DNA of 64,000 bases. Origin: GCA-2746365 sp963711255 (lineage in GTDB: Bacteria > Pseudomonadota > Gammaproteobacteria > SZUA-229). The notes below the pieces were generated by a model. That model was not told the DNA's origin. It made no database searches and saw only the letters and a program-made list of their open reading frames with translations. Each line of letters begins with the position of its first letter. Positions within the stretch are counted from its first letter, which is position 1. The stretch is from the NCBI GenBank assembly GCA_963711255.1, contig CAVQDO010000008.1:124001-188000 (forward strand). The letters are read 5' to 3'. Positions 54,107 to 62,500 of the stretch are shown in pieces. The translations under genes and the position numbers were made by a program.

Positions 54107-55264
54107 CTAACGCTGCGACATATTCATGTAAGCGCGCGTCTCTTCACCGGTATATATTTGTGTCGGCCTGAAAATACGGTTATCAGATAACTGTTCACGC
54201 CAGTGTGCCAACCAGCCAGCGACACGGGAAACAGCAAATATAGGGGTAAACTGGTCAGGCGCTATGCCCATTTCGGTGTACAGAATACCGGAGTAGTAAT
54301 CCACATTAGGGTAAACACCTTTGGGACCTAAAGCTTCTTCACAGGCTTCTTCCAGCCTTAATGCTGTCTCAAACTCTGGACTAAGATTACCGCGGGATTC
54401 ACCCCACTCGACCATCAGCTTCTGTAATACAATGGCACGCGGATCCTTGGTTTTATATTCACGATGCCCCATTCCCCAGACAACTTTCTTTTTCGCTAAC
54501 TGATTTTTTAACCAGTCATTGGCATTTTCCGGTCGGCCGATTTCTTTCAGCATTTCCACCACTCGCTGATTAGCCCCGCCATGCAATGGCCCGGCCAGTG
54601 TTCCAATTGCCGCAGCAATTACCAGGAATGGACTCGCCAGCGTAGAACCGCACACCATGGCAGCAAAAGTAGACGCATTGATAGTGTGCTCGGCATGTAA
54701 TACCAGGCAGGCATCCATAATTTTAACCGAAAGCTCATCCGGCTCTTTGCCATTCAGCATATACAGAAAATTTCCCGCATGGCTCAAATCATCACGCGGC
54801 TCAATGGGATCATAACCGTTACGGATATGCTCCCACATGGCAACAATGGTCGCCATGCGTGAGATTATTTTAACTGACATGCTGTGAATGTATTCAAGAT
54901 CATTGCCATCGATACCATCGGAGAGCACTTCCTGGCCACCATAAAACATACCGAGGCTGGCTACTGCTGTTTGCAGCATTTCCATGGGGTGCCCCGATGA
55001 AGGCAGGTTTTTCATAATGCTGCGTATTTTATATTTAAGGCGACGCTCTTCCCGCAGCTGACTATCAAACTCATCCAGCTCTGCCTGTGACGGTAGACGG
55101 CCATCAACCAGTAATAAAGCAGTTTCTTCAAAGGTGCTTTTTTCAGCCAGTTCTTTTATGTCATAACCGCGATAAGCCAGTATGCCTTTTTCACCGTCGA
55201 TCGATGAAATGTTTGATTTTGTAGCAGGGACGCCCGCCAGACCTGGTAAATATTCACTACTCAT
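54107..55264 (-). CDS. gltA: Citrate synthase (short form)
   Basis: The 385-residue enzyme condenses oxaloacetate and acetyl-CoA. The His residues of GPLHGGANQRV and GMGHREYKTKDPRA are in place, and ANVDYYSG-like NVDYYSGILY follows. It is the short type, not the about 430-residue hexameric form of E. coli. That short group also contains 2-methylcitrate synthases, but no prpB or prpD is next to it, so I prefer citrate synthase. The ribosome binding site CAGGAAG is good. Its place between anmK and erpA is an insertion into a conserved block. Confidence 0.88.
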   Translation of the reverse strand: MSSEYLPGLAGVPATKSNISSIDGEKGILAYRGYDIKELAEKSTFEETALLLVDGRLPSQAELDEFDSQLREERRLKYKIRSIMKNLPSSGHPMEMLQTAVASLGMFYGGQEVLSDGIDGNDLEYIHSMSVKIISRMATIVAMWEHIRNGYDPIEPRDDLSHAGNFLYMLNGKEPDELSVKIMDACLVLHAEHTINASTFAAMVCGSTLASPFLVIAAAIGTLAGPLHGGANQRVVEMLKEIGRPENANDWLKNQLAKKKVVWGMGHREYKTKDPRAIVLQKLMVEWGESRGNLSPEFETALRLEEACEEALGPKGVYPNVDYYSGILYTEMGIAPDQFTPIFAVSRVAGWLAHWREQLSDNRIFRPTQIYTGEETRAYMNMSQR

Positions 55265-55360
55265 AACAACTTCCTGAAAACTTGGTGCAATAGCTTAACA
55301 AACAATAAATCTGTTGTTTTAAGAACAATGTAAAGAAAATTTATTCTTAACTGTCAAATG

Positions 55361-55390
55361 AAAAAGGCGCCCGGATGAACCGCAGCGCCT
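55361..55390 (-). terminator. Terminator after erpA
   Basis: On the minus strand AGGCGC and GCGCCT pair around a 14-base loop, followed by five T residues, 27 bases after the erpA stop. Confidence 0.7.
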
Positions 55391-55416
55391 GTGCTGTGTA
55401 TTGGCAATCTGTTAGA

Positions 55417-55797
55417 TTACAGGCTCACTGAGAACGATGAACCACAGCCACAGGTGGATGTCGCATTTGGGTTATTTACCACAAAGCGTGCACCTTCCAG
55501 ACCTTCAAGATAATCGACTTCAGAACCGTTTAAATACTGCATACTGGCAACATCGACAAGCATGGTGGCACCGTTTTTTTCCACAACAGTGTCATCATCA
55601 TTCACTTTTTCATCAAAAGCGAAAGCATACTGAAAACCGGAGCAGCCACCGCCATCGACTGAAACGCGCAATTTCAGATTTGGGTTACTCTCTTCCTCAA
55701 CCAGTGCTTTCACTTTGCTGGCTGCTGATTCTGTGAAACCCACGGTAGCACCCTCGATAACTTTAGGCTTAGGCGCAAAACTTACTTGAATATCCAT
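55417..55797 (-). CDS. erpA: Iron-sulfur cluster insertion protein ErpA
   Basis: ErpA (126 residues) is an A-type carrier that delivers [4Fe-4S] clusters to targets such as IspG. The three cluster Cys are C52 (DGGGCSGFQYAFAFD), C116 and C118 (TCGCGSSFSV). The N-terminal 15 residues extend beyond the E. coli start. It has its own terminator. Confidence 0.97.
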   Translation of the reverse strand: MDIQVSFAPKPKVIEGATVGFTESAASKVKALVEEESNPNLKLRVSVDGGGCSGFQYAFAFDEKVNDDDTVVEKNGATMLVDVASMQYLNGSEVDYLEGLEGARFVVNNPNATSTCGCGSSFSVSL

Positions 55798-55927
55798 CGA
55801 TAATACCCTTGGAAAATCTATTAATGACTATATTAGGTAATGCTAAATTAACCTAGTAAATTAGTCAAGTATTCACTATAGGTATGCGGCTATTCAGAAT
55901 CAGGCTAAGTAACGCACATTTGCTGCC

Positions 55928-56383
55928 TCAGCTTTGTGCCGCTGTAGCGTCTTCCAGGCGGTGAATATTTGCTTTTTTCTCTTCTTTTTGCTCTTCTTTT
56001 TGATGATTAAGCAACTTCTTTTCCTGCACGTTATGCTGCATTGTTCCGTTGATCTCAGCACCACTGGCCATTTCCAGCAAGTTGTATTCCACATTGCCGG
56101 AAATTCTCGCATGTGCAGACAGTTCCAGTTTTTCACTGGCAAATACGTTTCCGGTAACTTCACCATTAATTACGGCATAGGCAACATGGACATCGCCCTC
56201 AATTCGACCACGATCACTGATAACCAGAACCGTACCTTCAGCCGCATCAGCCGTTGACACATTACCTTTAATGATGCCGTCAAGATGTAAACCACCTTGA
56301 AAATTCACATCACCAACAACCTCTACACCCTGTCCCACCAGGGTATCAATTTTTGATGATTTTATCTTTTTATTACCAAACAT
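55928..56383 (-). CDS. Bactofilin-family cytoskeletal protein
   Basis: I start the gene at ATG 56383 (MFGNKKIKSSKIDTLVGQGV), which has GGAG 10 bases upstream; the longer frame opens at a GTG inside the neighbouring gene. The product of about 151 residues has the right-handed beta-helix of the DUF583/bactofilin family (about 12-110; VVGDVNFQGGLHLDGIIKGN) and a Lys/Glu-rich tail. Bactofilins polymerise without nucleotide at the membrane and help place wall enzymes. It is coupled to the DUF6776 gene, whose TGA lies two bases before its ATG. Confidence 0.92.
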   Translation of the reverse strand: MFGNKKIKSSKIDTLVGQGVEVVGDVNFQGGLHLDGIIKGNVSTADAAEGTVLVISDRGRIEGDVHVAYAVINGEVTGNVFASEKLELSAHARISGNVEYNLLEMASGAEINGTMQHNVQEKKLLNHQKEEQKEEKKANIHRLEDATAAQS

Positions 56384-56385
56384 AA

Positions 56386-57123
56386 TCAAGCTCCGCCGGC
56401 AGTCAAATCTGACCACTCAAATTTTTCATCTACGGCTTTGATCTTACCAGTGCTCGGAGTCACTTTTACTCGAACGGTATCCGGTTGAAACGCTTCTGGT
56501 AATGTCATCACCCCTTCGAAATTCTGAAAATATTTAAATCCGAATTTCATTGGCTTTTTTGTCTCATTTGATACTTCCGCTAACTTTAAGGTTAACGGCT
56601 GCCCTTTATCGACGCCCTGGATACTGACATCTATGGTACCGCGTGCAAACTGATCATTTCGACCACGCTGACTGACCATAATTTTATAGTGAAAATTCCC
56701 GCTTTCATTTTTCTTTAGCTGAATAGTTTGAATCGCCAGGTTGCGGCTGCCCTGCTCTGGTGCAACAATGCTCTTATAGAACGACAGTTCCTTTTTTAGT
56801 TCCAGCGCCTCATTCTGCGCCTGTGCCAAGGTCTCTTTTAACTGCACAGAAGCATCATCATCTATTCGACTATTACGTTCAAGCATAGTCGCTCGTCGAT
56901 TACTTTCAACAATTTCGGCCTGAGATTCTTCTAATTGAGCCTGTAACTGACTAATGTAGGAATCAGCATCGGCGCTATTATAGCCAGCAACATTGCGCCC
57001 GTACTCAAATGACAACCATAATGATAACAAAATCAAGCAGATAAGAACGAACAGGCTTGATAACCACAGGCCCGGCCGCTGAATGGTGATAATGGTGCGT
57101 GTCTGTAGTGGTTTCAAACTCAT
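56386..57123 (-). CDS. DUF6776-like membrane protein
   Basis: The 245-residue protein has one N-terminal membrane helix (about 17-40), a coiled coil (about 58-118; SYISQLQAQLEESQAEIVES) and a beta-rich C domain (about 125-240; IQTIQLKKNESGNFHYKIMV). Function is unknown. The gene is found between argC and the bactofilin gene in Pseudomonas and relatives, and here it begins 10 bases after argC, so it may act with the bactofilin. Confidence 0.8.
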   Translation of the reverse strand: MSLKPLQTRTIITIQRPGLWLSSLFVLICLILLSLWLSFEYGRNVAGYNSADADSYISQLQAQLEESQAEIVESNRRATMLERNSRIDDDASVQLKETLAQAQNEALELKKELSFYKSIVAPEQGSRNLAIQTIQLKKNESGNFHYKIMVSQRGRNDQFARGTIDVSIQGVDKGQPLTLKLAEVSNETKKPMKFGFKYFQNFEGVMTLPEAFQPDTVRVKVTPSTGKIKAVDEKFEWSDLTAGGA

Positions 57124-57133
57124 ATTCCCCGCC

Positions 57134-58180
57134 TCATGGCAATAAGGCTACCTGGTTTAGCCCCAGCGTTTCTTCAAGGCCAAACATAATATTCATATTC
57201 TGGATAGCCTGTCCGGCAGCGCCTTTCACCAGGTTATCGATAACAGACGAAACCACGATAGTATCACCCTGCTGTGGCCGGAATATTGAAATTCGGCAAC
57301 TGTTCGCGCCCTTCACCGTACGTGTTTCGGGCATAGTACCTTCAGGCAGAACATCGACGAAAGGTTCATCCGCGTAGCGCTCAACAAATAACTGGCGTAT
57401 GTCACTGACAGATAATGATTTTGCTGAATCCTGCAAGGTTGCATACAGGCTGGTTTCAATCCCGCGTATCATCGGCACCAGGTGCGGCACAAAGGTCAGG
57501 CCGACTTCGTGCCTGGCCACACCAGCGAGAGTCTGTTTGATTTCTGGCAAATGACGGTGTCCATCAACCGCGTACGCTTTGAAGTTTTCCGATGACTCGG
57601 CCTGCAGCGTTGCTACGCTGGCACCACGACCGGCACCACTGACACCTGACTTGGCATCCGCGATTAAATGCTGATCATCAACCAGTGCGTTCTCAATCAG
57701 GGGTAAAAATCCTAATGTGGTCGCCGTAGGATAGCAACCCGGATTAGCCACCACCGTGGCCGACTTAATGACGGAACGATTGATTTCAGGCAAGCCATAA
57801 ACCGCCTCTTTAAGGACATCAACACAGGCATGATCCATGCCGTACCAGTGTTTCCAGGTACTCGCATCCTGCAGCCTGAAATCCGCTGCCAGGTCAATAA
57901 CCCTGACATTCTGCGCAATCAGATCAGGCACCATTTTCATTGCCGTACCATTAGGTGTCGCAAAAAATACCAGGTCACACTTGCCCAGTGTCTCAACTGC
58001 GGGCTCGGTAAAACAGACATCGGTAAAACCGCGTAAATTAGGAAACAGATCAGCCACTTTGCTGCCTGACTCCGAACGCGATGTCACGTACTTTAACTCT
58101 ACTTCTGGATGCATAACCAGCAGACGCAGCAACTCTGCACCGGTATAACCGGTTCCACCTACAACACCTACGGCTAACAT
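57134..58180 (-). CDS. argC: N-acetyl-gamma-glutamyl-phosphate reductase
   Basis: ArgC (348 residues) makes N-acetylglutamate semialdehyde in arginine synthesis. The NADP loop GVVGGTGYTGAELLRLL (about 4-20) and the catalytic Cys in VANPGCYPTAT (about 149) are clear, with HRHLPEIKQ further on. First gene of a minus-strand operon with DUF6776 and bactofilin; divergent from hemJ. Confidence 0.98.
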   Translation of the reverse strand: MLAVGVVGGTGYTGAELLRLLVMHPEVELKYVTSRSESGSKVADLFPNLRGFTDVCFTEPAVETLGKCDLVFFATPNGTAMKMVPDLIAQNVRVIDLAADFRLQDASTWKHWYGMDHACVDVLKEAVYGLPEINRSVIKSATVVANPGCYPTATTLGFLPLIENALVDDQHLIADAKSGVSGAGRGASVATLQAESSENFKAYAVDGHRHLPEIKQTLAGVARHEVGLTFVPHLVPMIRGIETSLYATLQDSAKSLSVSDIRQLFVERYADEPFVDVLPEGTMPETRTVKGANSCRISIFRPQQGDTIVVSSVIDNLVKGAAGQAIQNMNIMFGLEETLGLNQVALLP

Positions 58181-58319
58181 TTTATATCCCCAATATTTAA
58201 ATTCTTCTTCATACTCTGCTACTTAACTCGATTTAATATTTTCAGTTTTAGCGAAAGCGCGGTATCATGCCACGCAGTTTTTAATTATTCTTTTATCACT
58301 TAGTTTAGACGGACATATT

Positions 58320-58742
58320 ATGTTATGGGTTAAAGCCTTCCATATAATCTTTATGGTGACCTGGTTCGCTGCACTTTTTTACCTGCCAAGGCTGTACGTC
58401 TATCACGCCGATGCAAAAGATGATGCCAGCAATCAGCGTTTTAAAATCATGGAAAGAAAGCTATTTAATGGTATCGCAACCCCGAGTGCAGTCATCACTA
58501 TCGCGCTGGGACTCTGGCTAATACACCTGCTGGGTTATGGGCTGCTTTCAGCCTTTTGGCTACAGGCAAAACTTGTCCTGGTTGCGCTGCTGGTGGTTTA
58601 CCACATTTATTGCGGAAAACTGCTCAACGATTTCAAACATGATAAAAACCAGCATAGCCACGTCTGGTATCGCTGGTTCAACGAGTTACCCGTTTTTATA
58701 CTTATTGCTGTTATCCTGCTGGTTGAATTGCAACCCTATTAA
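58320..58742 (+). CDS. hemJ: Protoporphyrinogen oxidase HemJ
   Basis: HemJ (140 residues) carries out the penultimate step of haem synthesis in bacteria without HemG or HemY. Four membrane helices and the conserved start WVKAFHIIFMVTWFAALFYL (with H8) and PRLYVYH are present, as is WLQAKLVLVALLVVYH. Length is usual. It is divergent from argC. Confidence 0.95.
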   Translation: MLWVKAFHIIFMVTWFAALFYLPRLYVYHADAKDDASNQRFKIMERKLFNGIATPSAVITIALGLWLIHLLGYGLLSAFWLQAKLVLVALLVVYHIYCGKLLNDFKHDKNQHSHVWYRWFNELPVFILIAVILLVELQPY

Positions 58743-58763
58743 GGCTGACTGTTTCAACCACAG

Positions 58764-59237
58764 TCAGGCAACCTGAAACCGCTCGAGTTCACTCAAAGCC
58801 TGTTTATAGACCTTACGCTTGAAATCGACAATTTCATCAACCGGCATCCAGTAATCAACCCATCGCCAGCAATCAAATTCGGGCTTGTCACTGCAACATA
58901 AATCGAAGTCGCTTTCACATCCGGTCAGTCGCAGGAAAAACCATATCTGCTTCTGGCCAATACAAAGCGGCTTGGATCGATGGCGCAGCAAATGGTTCGG
59001 GATACGGTAACGTAACCAGTCATCTGTTTTACCCACTACTTCAACGTGTTCGGGCAATAATCCTGTTTCTTCATGCAACTCACGATACATCGCATCGACA
59101 GGTGTTTCATTTTTATCGATACCGCCCTGAGGAAACTGCCAGGTCTTTTGACCTGCTCGCCGCGCCCAGAACACTTTGCCTTCGGAGTTACTCAGGATGA
59201 TACCAACATTTGCTCTAAAACCTTTAGAATCAATCAC
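58764..59237 (-). CDS. rppH: RNA pyrophosphohydrolase
   Basis: RppH removes pyrophosphate from mRNA 5' ends and so starts decay. The Nudix box is complete: GGIDKNETPVDAMYRELHEE followed by TGL. I choose GTG 59237 (VIDSKGFRANVG), because homologues start with MID and GGATGG lies eight bases upstream; ATG 59249 and 59276 are longer alternatives. The product is 157 residues with this start, near the usual 160. The HAD phosphatase on the other side of the gap is its usual neighbour in Pseudomonas. Confidence 0.95.
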   Translation of the reverse strand: MIDSKGFRANVGIILSNSEGKVFWARRAGQKTWQFPQGGIDKNETPVDAMYRELHEETGLLPEHVEVVGKTDDWLRYRIPNHLLRHRSKPLCIGQKQIWFFLRLTGCESDFDLCCSDKPEFDCWRWVDYWMPVDEIVDFKRKVYKQALSELERFQVA

Positions 59238-59450
59238 CTGCAAAACCATCCGGGCATACTCAATACCACTTACCAAGCTATGCCACTTAAATTTTAATTA
59301 CATTGATAATAACAGACCAGCAAAATTTTTAAAGTTTAATATCCGCAATATTGCAGGAATAATTGCGAGTTAAAAGAGAAAGTACCGGTTGCGATTAAGC
59401 GCTGTAATCAAGCCGTTATTTACAGGAATAAAAACGGCAGTAGAATCGTC

Positions 59451-59475
59451 GTTTAACAGCAAACGCTGTTCAAAC
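59451..59475. promoter_or_regulatory. Palindrome in the rppH-HAD divergent region
   Basis: GTTTAACAGC and GCTGTTCAAAC form an inverted repeat around AAAC. It lies in the 333-base gap between rppH and the HAD gene, which must hold both promoters. I found no convincing -35/-10 pair there and no other gene. Confidence 0.35.
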
Positions 59476-59609
59476 AACCCGGCATTTATATTCAAGCAAG
59501 CAAAACGCAATAAATAGTACTTATTACTTCGTTTATATTGAGTGTATCAGGTGAAATACGTTACTATCACCTGCCTTGAAATTCGCCCTGATAGCACAAT
59601 AATAAGTTT

Positions 59610-60263
59610 ATGCCGCTCGCACTTTTTGACCTCGACAATACCCTGCTTTCCGATGATAGTGATTTTCTCTGGGGATGCTTCCTGGTTGACAAAGGACTGG
59701 TTGATAAATCAACTTATGATGAAGCCAATCAGCGATTTTACGATGACTATAAGAAGGGAACGCTGGACATTTTTGAGTTTCTCGCCTTTTCATTACAACC
59801 GCTCACCCGGTTTTCCATGCAGGAGTTAACAAAACTGCATAATGAATTTATGCAAAAGCACATAACGTCAGTGATGACAGAGAAAGGCATTGCACAAATA
59901 CGGCAGCATCGTGCCCGGGGTGATATTACCGTTATCATCACCGCTACCAATAGTTTTGTCACCGGCCCAATAGCAAAAGCCTTTGAAGTTGACGACCTGA
60001 TAGCGACTGAACCGGAAATCGTTGATGGCAGATATACCGGAAAAGTGGCTGGCACCCCCTGTTTTCAGCAGGGCAAGATTACCTGCCTGCAGCAGTGGCT
60101 GCAGAACACCGCGCACAACCTTGAAAACAGCACGTTTTACAGTGATTCTCATAATGACCTTTCACTACTGGAATGTGTAACGAATCCGGTTGCAGTCGAC
60201 CCTGACGAAGAATTGAGAAAAGTTGCCCAGAGAAAAAACTGGGAAATTCGCAGCTTTAGATAG
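59610..60263 (+). CDS. HAD-IB family phosphatase (SerB-like)
   Basis: The 217-residue protein has motif I DLDNTLLSDDS (7-17), motif II ITATNSF (about 110) and motif III with GKITCLQQWL and YSDSHNDLSLLE (about 177-188). This is the phosphoserine-phosphatase-like HAD-IB group; substrates in it include phosphoserine, phosphatidylglycerol phosphate and histidinol phosphate, and the sequence does not decide. The sulfotransferase starts 20 bases downstream. Confidence 0.88.
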   Translation: MPLALFDLDNTLLSDDSDFLWGCFLVDKGLVDKSTYDEANQRFYDDYKKGTLDIFEFLAFSLQPLTRFSMQELTKLHNEFMQKHITSVMTEKGIAQIRQHRARGDITVIITATNSFVTGPIAKAFEVDDLIATEPEIVDGRYTGKVAGTPCFQQGKITCLQQWLQNTAHNLENSTFYSDSHNDLSLLECVTNPVAVDPDEELRKVAQRKNWEIRSFR

Positions 60264-60283
60264 AACCGGAGCAGACACAGATC

Positions 60284-61150
60284 ATGCCTTCAAGGACAGA
60301 CGCTATCGATTCACGCTGGGGTGAACTATCACCACTGCATGACCCATACATACTGGCTAATTTTTCAGCTAGAACAACGGACGTATTAATAACCACTCCA
60401 CCTAAATCCGGCACCACCTGGATGCAGCAAATACTGCATCAGTTACGCAGTGGCGGTGATACGGATTTTAAAGCGATTGACGATGTCGTCCCCTGGCTGG
60501 AGCGCCAGCGTAAAGGCCAAAGCTGGCAGCAGATATTACAGGATTTTGAAAAACTGCCCGACCCCCGTGTTTTTAAAACACATTGTACGGCCGAACAAAC
60601 ACCCGGTATCGGCACCGCAAAAATAATTCTGACATCGCGTGATCCACGCGATTGCTGTGTCAGTTTTTACCATCACATCATGAACCTGACAGACGAAGCC
60701 AGGATTAAAAAAGAAATGCCCTGCCCGGACAGCTTCGAGCAGCATGTTGATATGTGGCTGGAGTTTGCTTCCTGGTATCGCAGCATGAAAAGCTGGTGGC
60801 CTTATTATGATCATCCTGACGTTTTGTGGCTTCGCTACCAGGATTTAAAAAATGACCTGTCCACAGCAGTAGATCAGATCACAGCGCACCTGTCATGGTC
60901 GGTGACTGCGGAAGAGAAAGAAAAAGTCCTGAAGTACAGTTCTTTTGCATGGATGAAAGCCAATGACGAAAAATTTTCCGGCCAGGGCGCCGATGATAAA
61001 CCGGTATTTAAACCCGGTAAATTCATCAACCAGGGAAAAATCGGAAGCTATAAAAACCTGATGACGGCTGACCAGGAAGCGCGCATCCTTAGCAGGGCAA
61101 AAGAAACACTGGCAGCCGAATGCCTGAAATTTCTTGAGCTTGACGTATAA
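60284..61150 (+). CDS. PAPS-dependent sulfotransferase, cytosolic type
   Basis: The 288-residue enzyme transfers sulfate from PAPS to a hydroxyl or amine. The 5'-phosphosulfate loop TPPKSGTTWMQQIL (38-51), the catalytic His in FKTHCT (H100), the 3'-phosphate site TSRDPRDCCVSFYHH (R119, S127) and the C-terminal INQGKIGSYKN (in place of the usual RKGxxGDWKN) are all there. There is no signal peptide or membrane helix. The family is common in animals and scattered in bacteria. The acceptor is unknown. It is probably co-transcribed with the HAD phosphatase (20-base gap). Confidence 0.92.
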   Translation: MPSRTDAIDSRWGELSPLHDPYILANFSARTTDVLITTPPKSGTTWMQQILHQLRSGGDTDFKAIDDVVPWLERQRKGQSWQQILQDFEKLPDPRVFKTHCTAEQTPGIGTAKIILTSRDPRDCCVSFYHHIMNLTDEARIKKEMPCPDSFEQHVDMWLEFASWYRSMKSWWPYYDHPDVLWLRYQDLKNDLSTAVDQITAHLSWSVTAEEKEKVLKYSSFAWMKANDEKFSGQGADDKPVFKPGKFINQGKIGSYKNLMTADQEARILSRAKETLAAECLKFLELDV

Positions 61151-61157
61151 ATAGCCG

Positions 61158-61805
61158 CTACTGTAACGGCGCGATTAAATCCTGAAAATCAGCAGGAGCA
61201 ACATACTGCATAACTTCTTTTGCATCGGCAGAAAGTGCAATATCAAGACCTATAGCAGGGTATATAAAATGTTCTACACCGGCCTGCACAATACGCCGCT
61301 CTGGCTCACCGAAGCGGGCCAGGATGACTTCCTCATCCAGGTTAACTGCAGGTATAAAGGTCAGGCCGGTAATCACCTGCTGAAAAACCTCAGCCAGGTC
61401 CGTCTCTGAAAGATAGAATTTAATCGCAGTACCGCTGGCCATGTATTCGGATTTAACCGCATTTTCCCGCCAGCGGCTTATTAACTCGTCACTGGTGCTG
61501 GCCTGCAATACCAGTTTGCCAGAGAGCAAACCTGCACGATAATGGCCGTAATACATTTCCAGACTACCCGCCTCACCGGAGGCTGCAATGATAGCCAGCT
61601 CCATATCATTACCCAGTGTGCCATAGGCATCGGCGATGCGGCTGCTGCCTATATGTAAACCGAACACCTTCGTTGAACCATCCTGCATCAGCTCTATTTG
61701 CCAGGGCAAACCGGTGACAGGTTTTTTCGCCTGCTCTTCATCAAGAAAAGGATAAATAGCCAGCACCACGGCCAGCAGAACGAATACCGTAAAAAAAGTT
61801 TTCAC
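61158..61805 (-). CDS. Membrane-anchored protein of unknown function
   Basis: The 215-residue product has an N-terminal helix (about 3-18, FFTVFVLLAVVLAIYPFL) and a periplasmic alpha/beta domain with GLPWQIELMQDGSTKVFGLH and ARFGEPERRIVQAGVEHFIY. It follows dcd by nine bases, so it shares its transcript. I have the impression that this gene often follows dcd in sulfur-oxidising Gammaproteobacteria but cannot confirm it. Function unknown. Confidence 0.75.
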   Translation of the reverse strand: MKTFFTVFVLLAVVLAIYPFLDEEQAKKPVTGLPWQIELMQDGSTKVFGLHIGSSRIADAYGTLGNDMELAIIAASGEAGSLEMYYGHYRAGLLSGKLVLQASTSDELISRWRENAVKSEYMASGTAIKFYLSETDLAEVFQQVITGLTFIPAVNLDEEVILARFGEPERRIVQAGVEHFIYPAIGLDIALSADAKEVMQYVAPADFQDLIAPLQ

Positions 61806-61814
61806 TGGCAGAAA

Positions 61815-62381
61815 TCAGGCTTTGGGTAAAGTAACACCTTGCTGCCCCTGGTATTTACCACCACGGTCAGCATAAGAAGTTTCACACACCTCATCCGATT
61901 CAAAGAACAGCATCTGTGCAACACCTTCATTGGCGTAAATTTTTGCAGGCAATGGTGTGGTGTTGGAAAACTCCAGTGTTACATGGCCTTCCCACTCAGG
62001 CTCAAGCGGTGTCACATTCACGATAATGCCACAGCGGGCATAAGTTGATTTACCCAGGCAAATGGTCAATACACTTCGTGGTATTTTGAAGTTTTCTACC
62101 GTACGTGCCAGCGCAAATGAGTTTGGCGGAATAATGCAGACGTCACCGGTAAAATCAACAAAGCTATGCTCTGAAAAGTTTTTCGGATCAACCACCGCCG
62201 AATTGATGTTGGTGAATATTTTAAAATGGTCGGAACAGCGCACATCATATCCGTAACTGGAAGTACCATAGGAAATGAGTCGATCACCAGCATCATTGGT
62301 TTTCACCTGACCCGCCTCAAACGGTTCAATCATGCCTTTCTCGGCTTCACGTCGTATCCACTTATCAGATTTAATGCTCAC
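61815..62381 (-). CDS. dcd: dCTP deaminase
   Basis: Dcd (188 residues from GTG 62381) turns dCTP into dUTP for thymidylate synthesis. I choose that GTG because homologues begin MSIKSDKWIRR and GGAG is six bases upstream; the longer frame opens at another GTG at 62393. The active-site segment GKSTYARCGIIVNVTPLEPE, with the catalytic Glu, and SYGTSSYGYDVR are complete. The trimeric dUTPase-like fold is of normal length. Confidence 0.97.
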   Translation of the reverse strand: MSIKSDKWIRREAEKGMIEPFEAGQVKTNDAGDRLISYGTSSYGYDVRCSDHFKIFTNINSAVVDPKNFSEHSFVDFTGDVCIIPPNSFALARTVENFKIPRSVLTICLGKSTYARCGIIVNVTPLEPEWEGHVTLEFSNTTPLPAKIYANEGVAQMLFFESDEVCETSYADRGGKYQGQQGVTLPKA

Positions 62382-62472
62382 TCTTTTCTCCACATAGACA
62401 GAATTTCCAGCGGCTGAATTCTACCATGTGACCAGCAATTCGATTATGATTTTTTTATCAAAATAGCGCCCC

Positions 62473-62496
62473 GTCAGCACTTCTTTAGGTGCCGAC
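62473..62496 (-). terminator. Weak hairpin after the M48 gene
   Basis: GTCGGCAC and GTGCTGAC pair with one mismatch on the minus strand four bases after the M48 stop. No T-run follows directly. Confidence 0.35.
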
Positions 62497-62500
62497 AACC

